DNA from: Chitinophagaceae bacterium
Lineage (GTDB): Bacteria > Bacteroidota > Bacteroidia > Chitinophagales > Chitinophagaceae
Length of the DNA: 30,062 nucleotides
Assembly: GCA_014379785.1 (NCBI GenBank)
Contig: JACMLD010000321.1
Location: 1-30,062, forward strand
Direction of reading: 5' to 3'
Positions 22,024 through 30,062 of the stretch are shown here, in pieces; within the stretch, counting starts at the first letter, position 1; the number at the start of each line of letters is the position of its first letter. A program made the position numbers and the translations under genes. Below the pieces are notes generated by a model. The model saw only the letters and a list, made by a program, of their open reading frames with translations, did not search any database and was not told where the DNA came from.

Positions 22024-22500
22024 ATGACCATACAATTCAGATACGACAAAAAACAGGTACTCCAGGCTTTACGCTATCACTTTCTTTCAAGACCTGAAAT
22101 AAGAATACTGCTTATTCTGGTGAATGTCTTTGCCATAGCATCGGCCATCCTGTTCGCTTTCAACAAAATACAGGCACTGTCATTCCTCATATTCTCATTG
22201 CTCTGGTTTATGCTCATGCTCGCCATCTGGAGAATTTTACCCAGCAGCATCTACAAACGTTCACACACCTTTCAGGACGAGTTTTCGATGACTTTTGAAG
22301 AGAAAGGAGTAGAGCTTTTCAACGAACTCGGCTCCAAAGCCTGGCCCTGGAACGCTTTCAGTTCTTTTGTCGAGAGCCCTCATTTTTTTCACCTTTATTT
22401 CGATACCCGATCATTTTTTCTCGTACCCAAAGACGCCTTCGAAGACGTTTCTGCCATGCAGAAAGCCCGCGAAATGGCCCGGGAAAACATCAAAAAGTAG
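22024..22500 (+). CDS. YcxB-like membrane protein
   Basis: A 158-residue protein with two adjacent membrane helices (about residues 27-45 and 50-68: IRILLILVNVFAIASAILFAF and LSFLIFSLLWFMLMLAIWRIL), followed by a soluble beta-rich domain with SMTFEEKGVELFNELGSKAWPWNAFSSFVESPHFFHLYF and FFLVPKDAF. This layout and the W-x-x-F...LYF...-VPK-AF pattern match the YcxB-like family, of unknown role. It probably sits in the inner membrane with the C-terminal domain in the cytoplasm. It stands between the small lipoprotein and the desaturase, each with its own promoter-like site. Confidence 0.75.
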   Translation: MTIQFRYDKKQVLQALRYHFLSRPEIRILLILVNVFAIASAILFAFNKIQALSFLIFSLLWFMLMLAIWRILPSSIYKRSHTFQDEFSMTFEEKGVELFNELGSKAWPWNAFSSFVESPHFFHLYFDTRSFFLVPKDAFEDVSAMQKAREMARENIKK

Positions 22501-22536
22501 GCTTGTTATAGTATTGGTAAGACCCTCACGAGAAGC

Positions 22537-22565
22537 TTTAATGAAGGTTATTTTAAGTATCTTTG
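22537..22565 (+). promoter_or_regulatory. Candidate promoter of the desaturase gene
   Basis: The -7 box TATCTTTG (22558-22565) is a full TAnnTTTG match; a weak -33-like TTTA (22537-22540) lies about 17-18 bp upstream. The predicted leader is about 28 nt. Confidence 0.5.
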
Positions 22566-22599
22566 CACTTCAGTAATATCCTAAAAATTATCAGTCTTC

Positions 22600-23688
22600 A
22601 TGTCAAAAGTTACCTTTAATAATAAGAAAAGCGTCTTCTATACTGCCCTCAAGGCAAACGTTGAGAATTATTTTAAAGAAAACAACATCAAGAAAACCGG
22701 CAACTGGAAACTCTATTCCAAAACCGCCATTTTATTTCCTTCCGCAATCATTATTTATATCGTTTTGCTTACACAGCCCGTATCGGCATTGCTTGGCATC
22801 GCACTCAGCGGCCTGCTTGGACTGATACTCGCCAGCATCGGCTTCAACGTAATGCACGATGCTTGTCACGGCAGCTACTCCAGCAAAAAATGGGTGAACG
22901 AATTACTTGGTCACTCACTCAACGCGCTTGGAGGCAATGCATTTATCTGGAAGTTTAAGCACAATATCATTCACCATACATATACCAACGTCGACGGTAT
23001 AGACGACGATATCGCGAAAAGTCCGCTGATGCGTCAGTGCCAGACTCAGAAATGGGTACCGGCGCACCGTTTTCAGCATATTTACGTGGTACTGGTCTAC
23101 GCCATTTCATCGTTTGCCTGGGTGTTTCTCATGGATTTCAACAAATATTTTCAGCAGAAAGTATTCACGACTCCGCTGCAGAAAATGAGTACCAGGGATC
23201 ACGTTATCTTCTGGCTCAGCAAAGTATTCTACGCCATATTTTACATCGCCATTCCGGTTTCACTGGTGGGATGGGGTCCATGGGCCATTGGTTTTGCTTG
23301 TATGCATATCACCATGGGGCTCGCACTTGCCCTCGTATTTCAGCTGGCGCACGTAGTAGAGCATGCCGAATTTGAAGCGGCGCTTGGTATGGAAAGTAAA
23401 GTGATAGAAAACGAGTGGGCAATTCACCAGATAAAGACTACCGCCAACTTCGCACCGAAAAATCATTTTATCAACTGGTATGTAGGCGGTCTTAATTACC
23501 AGGTAGAACACCATCTCTTCCCACGTATCAGTCACGTGCATTATCCTGCCATCAGCAAGATTGTAGAAGACACCTGTAAGGAGTTCAACCTCCCATACAA
23601 TACCTATTCTACCATGACCGCTTCTGTGGCCTCCCATTTCAGGATGATGAAGCAGCTCGGTCAGAAACCCACTGTTGCAGTGGCTTAG
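22600..23688 (+). CDS. Membrane fatty acid desaturase (acyl-CoA/acyl-lipid type)
   Basis: A 362-residue integral membrane di-iron desaturase. All three histidine boxes are present: HDACH (86-90), HNIIHH (121-126) and QVEHH (301-305), with hydrophobic helices at about 43-85, 160-180 and 205-255. The third box with a leading Gln (QVEHHLFP) is typical of the front-end/linoleoyl-CoA-desaturase-like group; no fused cytochrome b5 domain is present. It inserts a cis double bond into membrane fatty acids using oxygen and an electron donor, often to keep membranes fluid in the cold. Regiospecificity cannot be read from the sequence. Its stop codon directly abuts the stop of convergent gldB. Confidence 0.95.
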   Translation: MSKVTFNNKKSVFYTALKANVENYFKENNIKKTGNWKLYSKTAILFPSAIIIYIVLLTQPVSALLGIALSGLLGLILASIGFNVMHDACHGSYSSKKWVNELLGHSLNALGGNAFIWKFKHNIIHHTYTNVDGIDDDIAKSPLMRQCQTQKWVPAHRFQHIYVVLVYAISSFAWVFLMDFNKYFQQKVFTTPLQKMSTRDHVIFWLSKVFYAIFYIAIPVSLVGWGPWAIGFACMHITMGLALALVFQLAHVVEHAEFEAALGMESKVIENEWAIHQIKTTANFAPKNHFINWYVGGLNYQVEHHLFPRISHVHYPAISKIVEDTCKEFNLPYNTYSTMTASVASHFRMMKQLGQKPTVAVA

Positions 23689-24699
23689 TTATCTCGGTTT
23701 GTATTTTGATCCTTCGAAAATTTTTCTCGCATCAGTCTGCATGATCTGCTCGGGGCTGAGACCTTCATTTTTTTCAGCAAAGGCTTTTACAATCTGCCAG
23801 CCAATCCACTGGCCGATATTGCCGGGTGAATCATCGGGCATCCCCTCTGTTTTTGGCGCTTCGCCAAGATATGATTGTACGGTATTCTGATCGGTAGTAT
23901 ATAAATCTGTATTCTTCAGTAGAAAATTCCAGACTACGCCTTCATTATTCTCTACCCATGTAAGCTGCCTGCCCGCGTACCCGGTCTTCAGAGTATCATG
24001 AACCTTTGGTAAGAATTTGTCGAGCAGATACCATTGCTTTCCTTTCTCCACCATCTGATCCACCAGGGATTTTCCTTCAAAATTGAGCGGATAGATATCC
24101 ATCGCGATATTCTGAAAGCTGTTGGGCAGAATATATTCCGGTTCAAAACGGCGGCTGATATACAAGGGAAATACCTGTTGTGCCTCCAGGGTATTGTAGG
24201 GACCGAAATCGCGACCAGCAAACATCTGCAGGCCGATGATCAGCGTTTCTTTTGTAAGTCCCACCGAAGGGTCTCCTATCAGGCCGCTATAGGTAACAAT
24301 CTTTGGTAGCTTGTAAGCAGGAAAGTAATATTTCACATGTTTGAATCCGTCTTCGAAATCTTTGGTAAGACCGGAGAGGTTTTCGAAACGTCCGCGGATG
24401 CTGTCGTACAGCGGTTTTGTAACTGCAAAGTACTGGCCGGCGCGTACAGCCGGACTGACTACACTGTCAGGCGCACTGCCCAACACGATAAACTGTACAA
24501 AATCTCTTACAAAATAGGAATACCGTGTTTCGAGGGCATCCATACTGGCCTCGATCTTTGAGGTATCCATTGAAAAGAAATCCTTGTCGAACCGGTTTAT
24601 CGTGGCATCGACTTTAATGCCTGAAACATCTGGACCGCTTTCGTTACTACAACTCCATAGGGCCAGTAACAGCGTGGTATAAAAAAGACCTTTTTTCAT
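23689..24699 (-). CDS. gldB: Gliding motility lipoprotein GldB family
   Basis: A 336-residue lipoprotein (from the ATG at 24699: MKKGLFYTTLLLALWSCS, lipobox with Cys17). The family pattern is visible: an early IDATINRFDKDFF-like block (VDATINRFDKDFFSMD), a central LPKIVTYSGLIGDPSVGLTKETLIIGLQMFAG segment and the end motif DDSPGNIGQWIGWQIVKAF. GldB is required for gliding in Flavobacterium and is tied to the type IX secretion machinery, but homologues occur in non-gliding Bacteroidota, so motility cannot be assumed. An upstream in-frame TTG at 24711 would add four residues and is unlikely. The gene is divergent from nadE, with 51 bp between the starts. Confidence 0.9.
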   Translation of the reverse strand: MKKGLFYTTLLLALWSCSNESGPDVSGIKVDATINRFDKDFFSMDTSKIEASMDALETRYSYFVRDFVQFIVLGSAPDSVVSPAVRAGQYFAVTKPLYDSIRGRFENLSGLTKDFEDGFKHVKYYFPAYKLPKIVTYSGLIGDPSVGLTKETLIIGLQMFAGRDFGPYNTLEAQQVFPLYISRRFEPEYILPNSFQNIAMDIYPLNFEGKSLVDQMVEKGKQWYLLDKFLPKVHDTLKTGYAGRQLTWVENNEGVVWNFLLKNTDLYTTDQNTVQSYLGEAPKTEGMPDDSPGNIGQWIGWQIVKAFAEKNEGLSPEQIMQTDARKIFEGSKYKPR

Positions 24700-24750
24700 A
24701 ATTGGAACCAACGTTTCACAGATGATAAATAGTATGATTAATTTCGTTTT

Positions 24751-26466
24751 ATGAAGATAGCACTAGCGCAGCAGAATTACCATATCGGCAATTTTGAAAG
24801 CAACACAAACAAGATAATCGATGCGATAGAAAATGCGAAGCGGGGCGGAGCTGAAATAATCATTTTTACAGAACTATCTGTCTGCGGGTATGCGCCGAGG
24901 GATTTTCTTGAGTTCAACGACTTTATCAATCAATGTTATGATTCAATAGAAAAGATCAGCAGGCACGCCGTGGGCATAGCCGTAGTGGTTGGCGGTCCGC
25001 AAAGAAATCCCAATAAGGAAGGAAAAGATCTTTTCAATGCCGCATGGTTCCTGGAAGATGGAGCGGTAAAAGCAGTGGTGCAAAAAACCTGTCTGCCCAA
25101 CTACGATGTGTTTGATGAATACAGATATTTCGAGCCGGCTTTTGACTGGAAAGTAATTCCATTCAAGGGAAAGAAAATTGCCCTGACCATTTGTGAAGAT
25201 ATCTGGAACCTGGGCGATAACCCGCTGTATCGCATTTGTCCGATGGATGAGCTGATGGATCAGCAACCTGATTTCATGCTCAACATTTCGGCATCACCAT
25301 TTGACTACGATCACGACGACGACAGAAAAGAAGTGATCAGGGCGAATGTCCTGAAATACGGCCTTCCGATGGCATACTGCAATGCCGTGGGTTCTCAGAC
25401 AGAAATAGTTTTTGACGGTGGAAGTCTGGCCATGGATGCAGAAGGAAAAATCATCGGCGAGCTGAAATATTTTGAAGAGGATTTTGCCATAGTTGATCTT
25501 CCGGTTGGTAAGACAGAAGGAGCGAAAGTATCCACCGGTATGTCTGACCATGTGCTCAACAAAGACATGCGTGTGTCAAAACAAAACAGTCCCGGACAAG
25601 TGATCAGCTATCTCACTGCCCGTGATAATATTGCGGAGATATATACGGCCTTACGGTTAGGCATAACCGATTATTTCAAAAAGATGGGATTCAGCAAAGC
25701 GATCCTTGGCAGCAGCGGGGGCATCGATAGTGCTGTAACCCTTGCCATAGCTGTGGATGCGCTGGGCGCGGAGAATGTAAGAGCAGTGCTGATGCCTTCA
25801 CAATACTCCACTTCTCATTCTGTGAGCGATGCTGAAAAGCTGAGTATCAATCTCGGCAATCCTTATGATACGATTCCGATTGCAGATGTCTACGATAGTT
25901 TTCTTAAAAGCCTGAAACCAGTTTTTAAAGACCTTCCGTTTAGCCTGGCCGAAGAAAATATTCAGAGCAGGAGCAGGGGAAATCTGCTGATGGCGATTGC
26001 CAATAAATTTGGTTACATATTGCTGAATACCTCCAATAAATCTGAACTGGCAACAGGATATGGGACGTTGTATGGTGACATGGCCGGCGGATTGAGTGTT
26101 CTGGGCGATGTTTACAAGCTGCAGGTTTATGCATTGGCTGAATACATCAACCGCGACAAAGAAATTATTCCTTCGAATATCATCAGAAAAGCGCCATCTG
26201 CCGAACTGCGGCCGGAGCAAAAGGACAGTGACAGTTTGCCCGAGTATGATTTGCTCGATAAAGTGTTGTATCAGTATATAGAAAAAAGACAGGGACCAAA
26301 AGAGATCATTGCCATGGGGATGGATGAGGCACTTGTAAACCGTGTGCTTAAAATGGTCAATACAAACGAGTATAAACGAAATCAGTTTTGTCCGATCATC
26401 AGGGTGAGTTCGAAAGCATTTGGAGTTGGAAGGAGGTTGCCGATTGTGGGGAAGTATTTGAGTTAG
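24751..26466 (+). CDS. nadE: Glutamine-dependent NAD+ synthase
   Basis: A 571-residue two-domain enzyme for the last step of NAD synthesis: amidation of deamido-NAD using ammonia from glutamine and ATP. The N-terminal nitrilase-type glutaminase has the catalytic triad Glu41 (IIFTELSVCGYAPRD), Lys112 (VQKTCLPNYDVFDEYRYF) and Cys148 (ALTICEDIW). The C-terminal synthetase has the PP-loop SGGIDS (322-327), then LMPSQYSTSHSVSDAEKL and NTSNKSELATGYGTLYGDMAGGLSVLGDVYK. The length fits the bacterial fused form. It starts 51 bp from divergent gldB. Repeat copy D begins 3 bp after the stop. Confidence 0.98.
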   Translation: MKIALAQQNYHIGNFESNTNKIIDAIENAKRGGAEIIIFTELSVCGYAPRDFLEFNDFINQCYDSIEKISRHAVGIAVVVGGPQRNPNKEGKDLFNAAWFLEDGAVKAVVQKTCLPNYDVFDEYRYFEPAFDWKVIPFKGKKIALTICEDIWNLGDNPLYRICPMDELMDQQPDFMLNISASPFDYDHDDDRKEVIRANVLKYGLPMAYCNAVGSQTEIVFDGGSLAMDAEGKIIGELKYFEEDFAIVDLPVGKTEGAKVSTGMSDHVLNKDMRVSKQNSPGQVISYLTARDNIAEIYTALRLGITDYFKKMGFSKAILGSSGGIDSAVTLAIAVDALGAENVRAVLMPSQYSTSHSVSDAEKLSINLGNPYDTIPIADVYDSFLKSLKPVFKDLPFSLAEENIQSRSRGNLLMAIANKFGYILLNTSNKSELATGYGTLYGDMAGGLSVLGDVYKLQVYALAEYINRDKEIIPSNIIRKAPSAELRPEQKDSDSLPEYDLLDKVLYQYIEKRQGPKEIIAMGMDEALVNRVLKMVNTNEYKRNQFCPIIRVSSKAFGVGRRLPIVGKYLS

Positions 26467-26469
26467 TTA

Positions 26470-26588
26470 GTCATTCCGACTCCGGCCCGAAGGGCCAGGG
26501 TGGAGGAATCCCCCGCTATTTATTTTCGAGACAGCAGTTGGGGATTTCTCCACTCCATCTCGCTGCGCTTGAGGTCAGTCGAAATGAC
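26470..26588. repeat. Interspersed nested-palindrome repeat, copy D
   Basis: Outer arms GTCATTCCGAC (26470-26480) and GTCGAAATGAC (26578-26588), 10 of 11 positions matching; inner arms GGAGGAATCCCC (26502-26513) and GGGGATTTCTCC (26540-26551), 11 of 12. A small hairpin GGCCC-GAA-GGGCC (26484-26496) lies in the left arm. It sits between convergent nadE and the lipocalin-like gene. Confidence 0.88.
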
Positions 26589-26607
26589 CGATACCGGAAA
26601 TAAATGA

Positions 26608-26635
26608 AGCCACCCGCTAAGAATAGCAGGCGGCT
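26608..26635 (-). terminator. Terminator candidate of the lipocalin-like gene
   Basis: Read on the minus strand, AGCCGCCTGCT and AGCGGGTGGCT pair over all 11 positions (two are G-U) around a 6-nt loop, then a T-rich stretch (TCATTTATTT). On the plus strand the wobble positions become A-C mismatches, so the structure favours minus-strand RNA. The T tract is interrupted, so termination may be weak. Confidence 0.6.
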
Positions 26636-26664
26636 GTTGGTTGTTTATGAAATCAAAGTTTAGC

Positions 26665-27120
26665 TTAGTGTTTGAAACGGAAAATGTAGCGAATAGACAT
26701 TCCTGAATTTTCTACATCCTGATATACTTCAAGATTTGCATCATTCAAGGTCTTAATTGTTGCATCTCCATCAATAGATGTAAGTGATGCGAAAAGCACC
26801 GTACCGTTTGTTTTAAACGACCAGGTAAAATCTTCTGTGGTTGGATCGTTATCATCACATTTGAGGGCGTTGTTGCTTAATACGCCTGTCCCGTTAATGT
26901 TGAAGACATAGGTATCATCTTTTTCACAATCTTCGAATGGATAGGTTTCATCAATACTGCCATTTTTATCGAGGTCAACGCCAGCGACGTCGATTTTCCA
27001 GGCTGACTGGGTCAATAACTCAGTGTTTGATTTTGTTGGAGTACTCTTGCTTTTTGAGCAGGAAAATGCTGTAGTAACTAAAAGACCAAGCGCAAAGGTT
27101 TTAAGCATTGTAGCTTTCAT
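26665..27120 (-). CDS. Lipocalin-like lipoprotein
   Basis: A 151-residue lipoprotein (MKATMLKTFALGLLVTTAFSCS, lipobox Cys21; an ATG four codons on is an equally good start). The mature part has the small lipocalin-like pattern common in Bacteroidota: LLTQSAWKIDVAGVDLDKNG, then repeated strands (DTYVFNINGTGVLSNNA, FTWSFKTNGTVLFASL, ATIKTLNDANLEVYQDV) and a final strand IRYIFRFKH. A DLDKNGSIDE segment resembles an EF-hand/dockerin calcium loop, and two Cys (CEKDD and LKCDD) may form a disulphide. The ligand is unknown. It is transcribed alone, with a strand-specific hairpin about 30 bp after the stop. Confidence 0.8.
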   Translation of the reverse strand: MKATMLKTFALGLLVTTAFSCSKSKSTPTKSNTELLTQSAWKIDVAGVDLDKNGSIDETYPFEDCEKDDTYVFNINGTGVLSNNALKCDDNDPTTEDFTWSFKTNGTVLFASLTSIDGDATIKTLNDANLEVYQDVENSGMSIRYIFRFKH

Positions 27121-27365
27121 AAGAGGATTTTTAGGTTCTTCTATAAACTCATTTTATATTCATTTTATTGTGTCTATTATATTCGATTAAACCCTTAAAT
27201 CTTTTGATAAACAACGATCTTGGCAAACGAATTGCAATGCTTGTTCGTATTTTTACGGGTCTTTCGGGCAGAGGAGTTGACTTTAAGGGATATAAGCCTG
27301 AAAAAAACCTGTCATAGTTCGTAAGATTACGATAACAAGAACGCTCATTTTTTAATTGAATTTTT

Positions 27366-28367
27366 ATGCTTCAGACCGCAGAAGATATCCGTCAGCTCAA
27401 TGAAAAGATTCAGTACCATGGTGTTTTTATAGACCGTCTCAGGGATGAGGTGGGAAGGGTAATCGTAGGGCAGCAATATATGCTTGATCGCCTGCTGATT
27501 GGTCTGCTCAGCAACGGCCACGTATTGCTGGAAGGTGTACCCGGCCTGGCAAAAACACTTACGATCAAATCTCTTTCTCAGGCTATCAAGGCCCATTTCA
27601 GCAGAATCCAGTTTACCCCGGATTTGCTGCCTGCCGACGTAATCGGAACCATGATCTACCAGCAGCAGAAGAATGAGTTTGTGGTTCGCAAGGGGCCCAT
27701 TTTCGCCAACTTCGTACTGGCTGATGAAATAAACCGTGCACCGGCAAAAGTGCAGAGTGCTTTGCTCGAGGCTATGCAGGAAAGACAGGTTACCATTGGT
27801 GACACCACCTATAAACTGGACGATCCCTTCCTGGTGCTGGCCACCCAGAATCCACTGGAGCAGGAAGGTACCTACCCGCTTCCCGAAGCTCAGGTTGACC
27901 GCTTTATCATGAAAGTGGTGGTTGACTACCCCACCAAGGCAGAAGAGCAACTGATCATAAGACAGAATGTGCAGGGATTGAAATCAGCAGAGATACAACC
28001 CGTGGTATCTATACAGGAAATCATCGAAGCGAAGGAACTGACCCGCACCATTTATATGGATGAAAAAGTGGAGAGCTATATTCTCGACATCGTTTTTGCC
28101 ACCAGGTTTCCCGATAAATACAATCTCCAGAAACTGAAACCGCTCATATCTTATGGCGGCAGTCCCCGTGCAAGTATCAATCTGGCGCTTGCGTCAAAGG
28201 CAAATGCATTTCTCAACAAACGCGGTTATGTTATTCCTGAAGATGTACGCACCATTGCAAAGGATGTGCTGAGGCATAGAATCGGACTGACTTATGAGGC
28301 CGAAGCGGAAAATGTGAACGTAGAAAATATCATTGAAGACGTGGTTCGTGCGATCAATGTGCCATAA
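27366..28367 (+). CDS. MoxR-family AAA+ ATPase
   Basis: A 333-residue AAA+ ATPase of the MoxR family, thought to act as a chaperone for assembling or activating partners, usually von Willebrand A-domain proteins. Visible motifs: VGRVIVGQQYMLDRLLIGLL, Walker A GVPGLAKT, QFTPDLLPADVIG, Walker B FVLADEINRAPAKVQSALLEAMQERQVT, sensor 1 LATQNPLEQEGTYPLPEAQVDRF and a C-terminal lid with SYGGSPRASINLALASKANAFL. It begins a run of genes in one direction (MoxR, DUF58, BatD-like), the usual order of the Bacteroidota aerotolerance-type cluster. The 245-bp gap before it shows no clear TAnnTTTG box. Confidence 0.95.
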   Translation: MLQTAEDIRQLNEKIQYHGVFIDRLRDEVGRVIVGQQYMLDRLLIGLLSNGHVLLEGVPGLAKTLTIKSLSQAIKAHFSRIQFTPDLLPADVIGTMIYQQQKNEFVVRKGPIFANFVLADEINRAPAKVQSALLEAMQERQVTIGDTTYKLDDPFLVLATQNPLEQEGTYPLPEAQVDRFIMKVVVDYPTKAEEQLIIRQNVQGLKSAEIQPVVSIQEIIEAKELTRTIYMDEKVESYILDIVFATRFPDKYNLQKLKPLISYGGSPRASINLALASKANAFLNKRGYVIPEDVRTIAKDVLRHRIGLTYEAEAENVNVENIIEDVVRAINVP

Positions 28368-28375
28368 AACAAAAA

Positions 28376-29245
28376 ATGCTGACCACTGCTGAAATATTAA
28401 AAAAGGTAAAGGAGCTGGAGATCAAGAGCAGAAAGATCACTCAGCATCTTTTTACAGGAGAATACCACTCCGCCTTCAAGGGCCGTGGTATGAGCTTCAG
28501 GGAAGTGCGTGAATATGCAGCCGGAGATGATGTGAGATTTATCGACTGGAATGTCAGCGCCCGTTATGCGCACGCCTTTACAAAACTTTTTGAGGAAGAA
28601 CGCGAGCTGACGGTGATGCTGCTGATCGATGTCAGTGCGAGTTCACTTTTTGGAACCGTTCACGCCCGAAAAAAAGACATCATTACCGAAATGGCGGCTG
28701 TGCTGACTTTTTCAGCAGTTAGTAACAACGATAAGGTAGGCGTCATATTTTTCAGCGATAAGGTGGAAATGTATATTCCCCCCAAAAAAGGCAAGCAACA
28801 CGCTTTGTACATCGTGCGTGAACTGCTGACGGCAGAGCCGAAAAAAAAGGGGACCAATATAACGGAGGCGATTCGGTTTTTCAACAATTCCAACAAACAG
28901 CGCAGCATCGCTTTTATGATGAGCGATTTCCTGGACGAGAAATTTGGAGACTCCATGAAAGTGGCGGGAAAGAAACATGATTTGATCGGAATAAAAGTGT
29001 ACGATAAAATGGATGTACAACTGCCAATGGCAGGGCTCATTCAGATCCAGGATCCGGAGACGGACAAAACAGTCTGGATCGACAGCAGCGACTTTTACGT
29101 AAGGCAGCAATATGAAAAGGATTTTTTTGATCACAGCGAGTGGTGTAAAAATATTTTTCTACGCAGCGGAAGTGATCTTCTTCATGTGAGAACAGATGAG
29201 GACTATGTAAAGGTTCTGCAGAAGTTCTTTATAGGAAGGGCCTAA
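28376..29245 (+). CDS. DUF58 domain-containing protein
   Basis: A 289-residue protein with the DUF58 hallmark GEYHSAFKGRGMSFREVREYAAGDDVRFIDWNVSARY (about residues 28-65), followed by a vWA-like fold with LLIDVSASSLFGT, GVIFFSDKVEMYIPPKKGKQHALYIVRELL and SIAFMMSDFLD. DUF58 proteins regularly accompany MoxR ATPases and are presumed substrates or partners. It starts 8 bp after the MoxR stop, and its own stop overlaps the next start codon (TAATG), so the three genes are very likely one transcript. Confidence 0.94.
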   Translation: MLTTAEILKKVKELEIKSRKITQHLFTGEYHSAFKGRGMSFREVREYAAGDDVRFIDWNVSARYAHAFTKLFEEERELTVMLLIDVSASSLFGTVHARKKDIITEMAAVLTFSAVSNNDKVGVIFFSDKVEMYIPPKKGKQHALYIVRELLTAEPKKKGTNITEAIRFFNNSNKQRSIAFMMSDFLDEKFGDSMKVAGKKHDLIGIKVYDKMDVQLPMAGLIQIQDPETDKTVWIDSSDFYVRQQYEKDFFDHSEWCKNIFLRSGSDLLHVRTDEDYVKVLQKFFIGRA

Positions 29246-30062
29246 TGAATTACAGGAATAGATTAATGACGAAATTATCAAGACATATTACCGGCTGCTT
29301 TTTGCTCACCTTCTTCTTCATTGGGTCTATCCATTCGCAGACGGTTATGGTAAAGGCAAGCATTGATCGCAACAAGATAATGATCGGCGAGCCGATTGAA
29401 CTGGTGCTCGAAGCCTCTATGCCATTGTCTGTGACTGCAAAATGGTTTCCCACTGACAGCCTTGCTCATTTTGAATTTATTCAGAAAGGGAAAATTGATA
29501 CTGCGCTGGTAGGAGATCTCAAAACCTACACTCAGACATTTAGCATCACCAGCTTTGACTCAGGCCGATGGGCGCTTCCGTCTCTGCCGCTCGAAATCGG
29601 CAACCGTTTTTACCTGACCGATTCACTGCCTGTATCAGTCGCATATTCAAATTTTGATCCAAAGCAGGATTATCATGATATCAAGGATATCATTGAGGTC
29701 AGTGCAGAAGATTTGCGTTATATAAACTGGGCCATCGCAGCGCTGGGCTTACTGTCGCTTCTTGCCATCATATACTTCATGTCGCGCAAAGTTAAAAAGA
29801 CAGAGGCCCCCGTTGTTCGTGCAGTTGTTTCAAAACTGACTGCGTACGAAGAAGCTGTTCAGGCGCTGGAAGAAATCAGAAAAGAAAAATCGGTGGCAGC
29901 AGCAATTGATTCCAAATTATATCATTCGCGGCTGAATGATGTGTTGCGTCAGTTTGTGTTTCGCAAGACCGGACACGCCACCATGGAAAAAACAAGCAAC
30001 GAGCTGATGTTTCAACTAAAGAAAACAGCACTGCCGCAAGATGAATTTATCAGACTGGCGCA
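29245..30062 (+). CDS. BatD-like membrane protein (3' truncated by window end)
   Basis: An open frame from the ATG at 29245, which shares its A with the DUF58 stop, runs to the end of the window. An alternative ATG at 29266 gives a cleaner signal peptide (MTKLSRHITGCFLLTFFFIGSIHSQ). The mature N-terminal part is beta-rich (TVMVKASIDRNKIMIGEPIELVLEASM, DTALVGDLKTYTQTFSITSFDSGRWALPSLPLEI), like the surface domains of BatD/oxygen-tolerance proteins. One membrane helix (NWAIAALGLLSLLAIIYFM) and a charged cytoplasmic region (AVQALEEIRKEK, SRLNDVLRQFVFRKTGHATMEKTSNELM) follow. The latter resembles the C-terminal region of DUF4381/BatD-type proteins. BatA/BatB vWA genes would be expected next. Confidence 0.8.
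   Translation, partial: MNYRNRLMTKLSRHITGCFLLTFFFIGSIHSQTVMVKASIDRNKIMIGEPIELVLEASMPLSVTAKWFPTDSLAHFEFIQKGKIDTALVGDLKTYTQTFSITSFDSGRWALPSLPLEIGNRFYLTDSLPVSVAYSNFDPKQDYHDIKDIIEVSAEDLRYINWAIAALGLLSLLAIIYFMSRKVKKTEAPVVRAVVSKLTAYEEAVQALEEIRKEKSVAAAIDSKLYHSRLNDVLRQFVFRKTGHATMEKTSNELMFQLKKTALPQDEFIRLA

Overview
The window looks like chromosomal DNA of a Bacteroidota bacterium, most likely of the Chitinophagaceae type. I infer this from gene content: a GldB-family lipoprotein, a DUF3078-type secreted protein, a bacterial geranylgeranylglyceryl-phosphate-synthase-like enzyme, LytS/LytTR signalling and a MoxR-DUF58-BatD-like cluster. Several -7 boxes of the Bacteroidota form TAnnTTTG also fit. No rRNA, tRNA, CRISPR array, prophage, transposase or integrase gene was seen.

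Layout: (1) 1-4518 holds the 3' part of an S9/DPP-IV peptidase, frr, a convergent EamA transporter whose end overlaps frr by 50 bp, a PPK2 kinase and mscL. (2) 4608-7886 holds a DUF3078 outer-membrane-type protein, an acyltransferase_3 gene on the other strand, and scpA; the acyltransferase block is bracketed by two ~97-bp direct copies of the DUF3078 3' end plus its terminator. (3) 8064-12072 holds a pirin, then on the minus strand dxs, a small lipoprotein and an L,D-transpeptidase-like protein. (4) 12175-15407 holds a LytS-type histidine kinase, a LytTR regulator and a secreted M28 peptidase. (5) 15408-17047 (minus) holds the GGGP-synthase-like enzyme and an alpha/beta-hydrolase lipoprotein. 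(6) 17498-20863 is a B12-dependent ribonucleotide reductase behind a 450-bp gene-free leader. (7) 21071-23688 holds an unknown secreted protein, a 41-residue lipoprotein missed by length cut-offs, a YcxB-like membrane protein and a fatty acid desaturase. (8) 23689-27120 holds gldB, nadE and a lipocalin-like lipoprotein. (9) 27366-30062 starts an aerotolerance-type cluster: MoxR, DUF58 and a truncated BatD-like membrane protein.

Most genes are housekeeping (translation, chromosome segregation, isoprenoid, NAD and dNTP supply) mixed with envelope genes. dxs supplies the isoprenoid pathway on which the GGGP-synthase-like enzyme depends.

The most interesting non-coding structure is, first, a family of four ~110-130 bp nested-palindrome repeats (7891, 13986, 20931, 26470), each lying a few bases past a stop codon or terminator. 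Second is the duplicated terminator/promoter module flanking the acyltransferase. Third, three convergent gene pairs have stop codons that abut with zero spacing. I see no convincing undescribed multi-gene system; the repeats and the duplicated module are the best leads.
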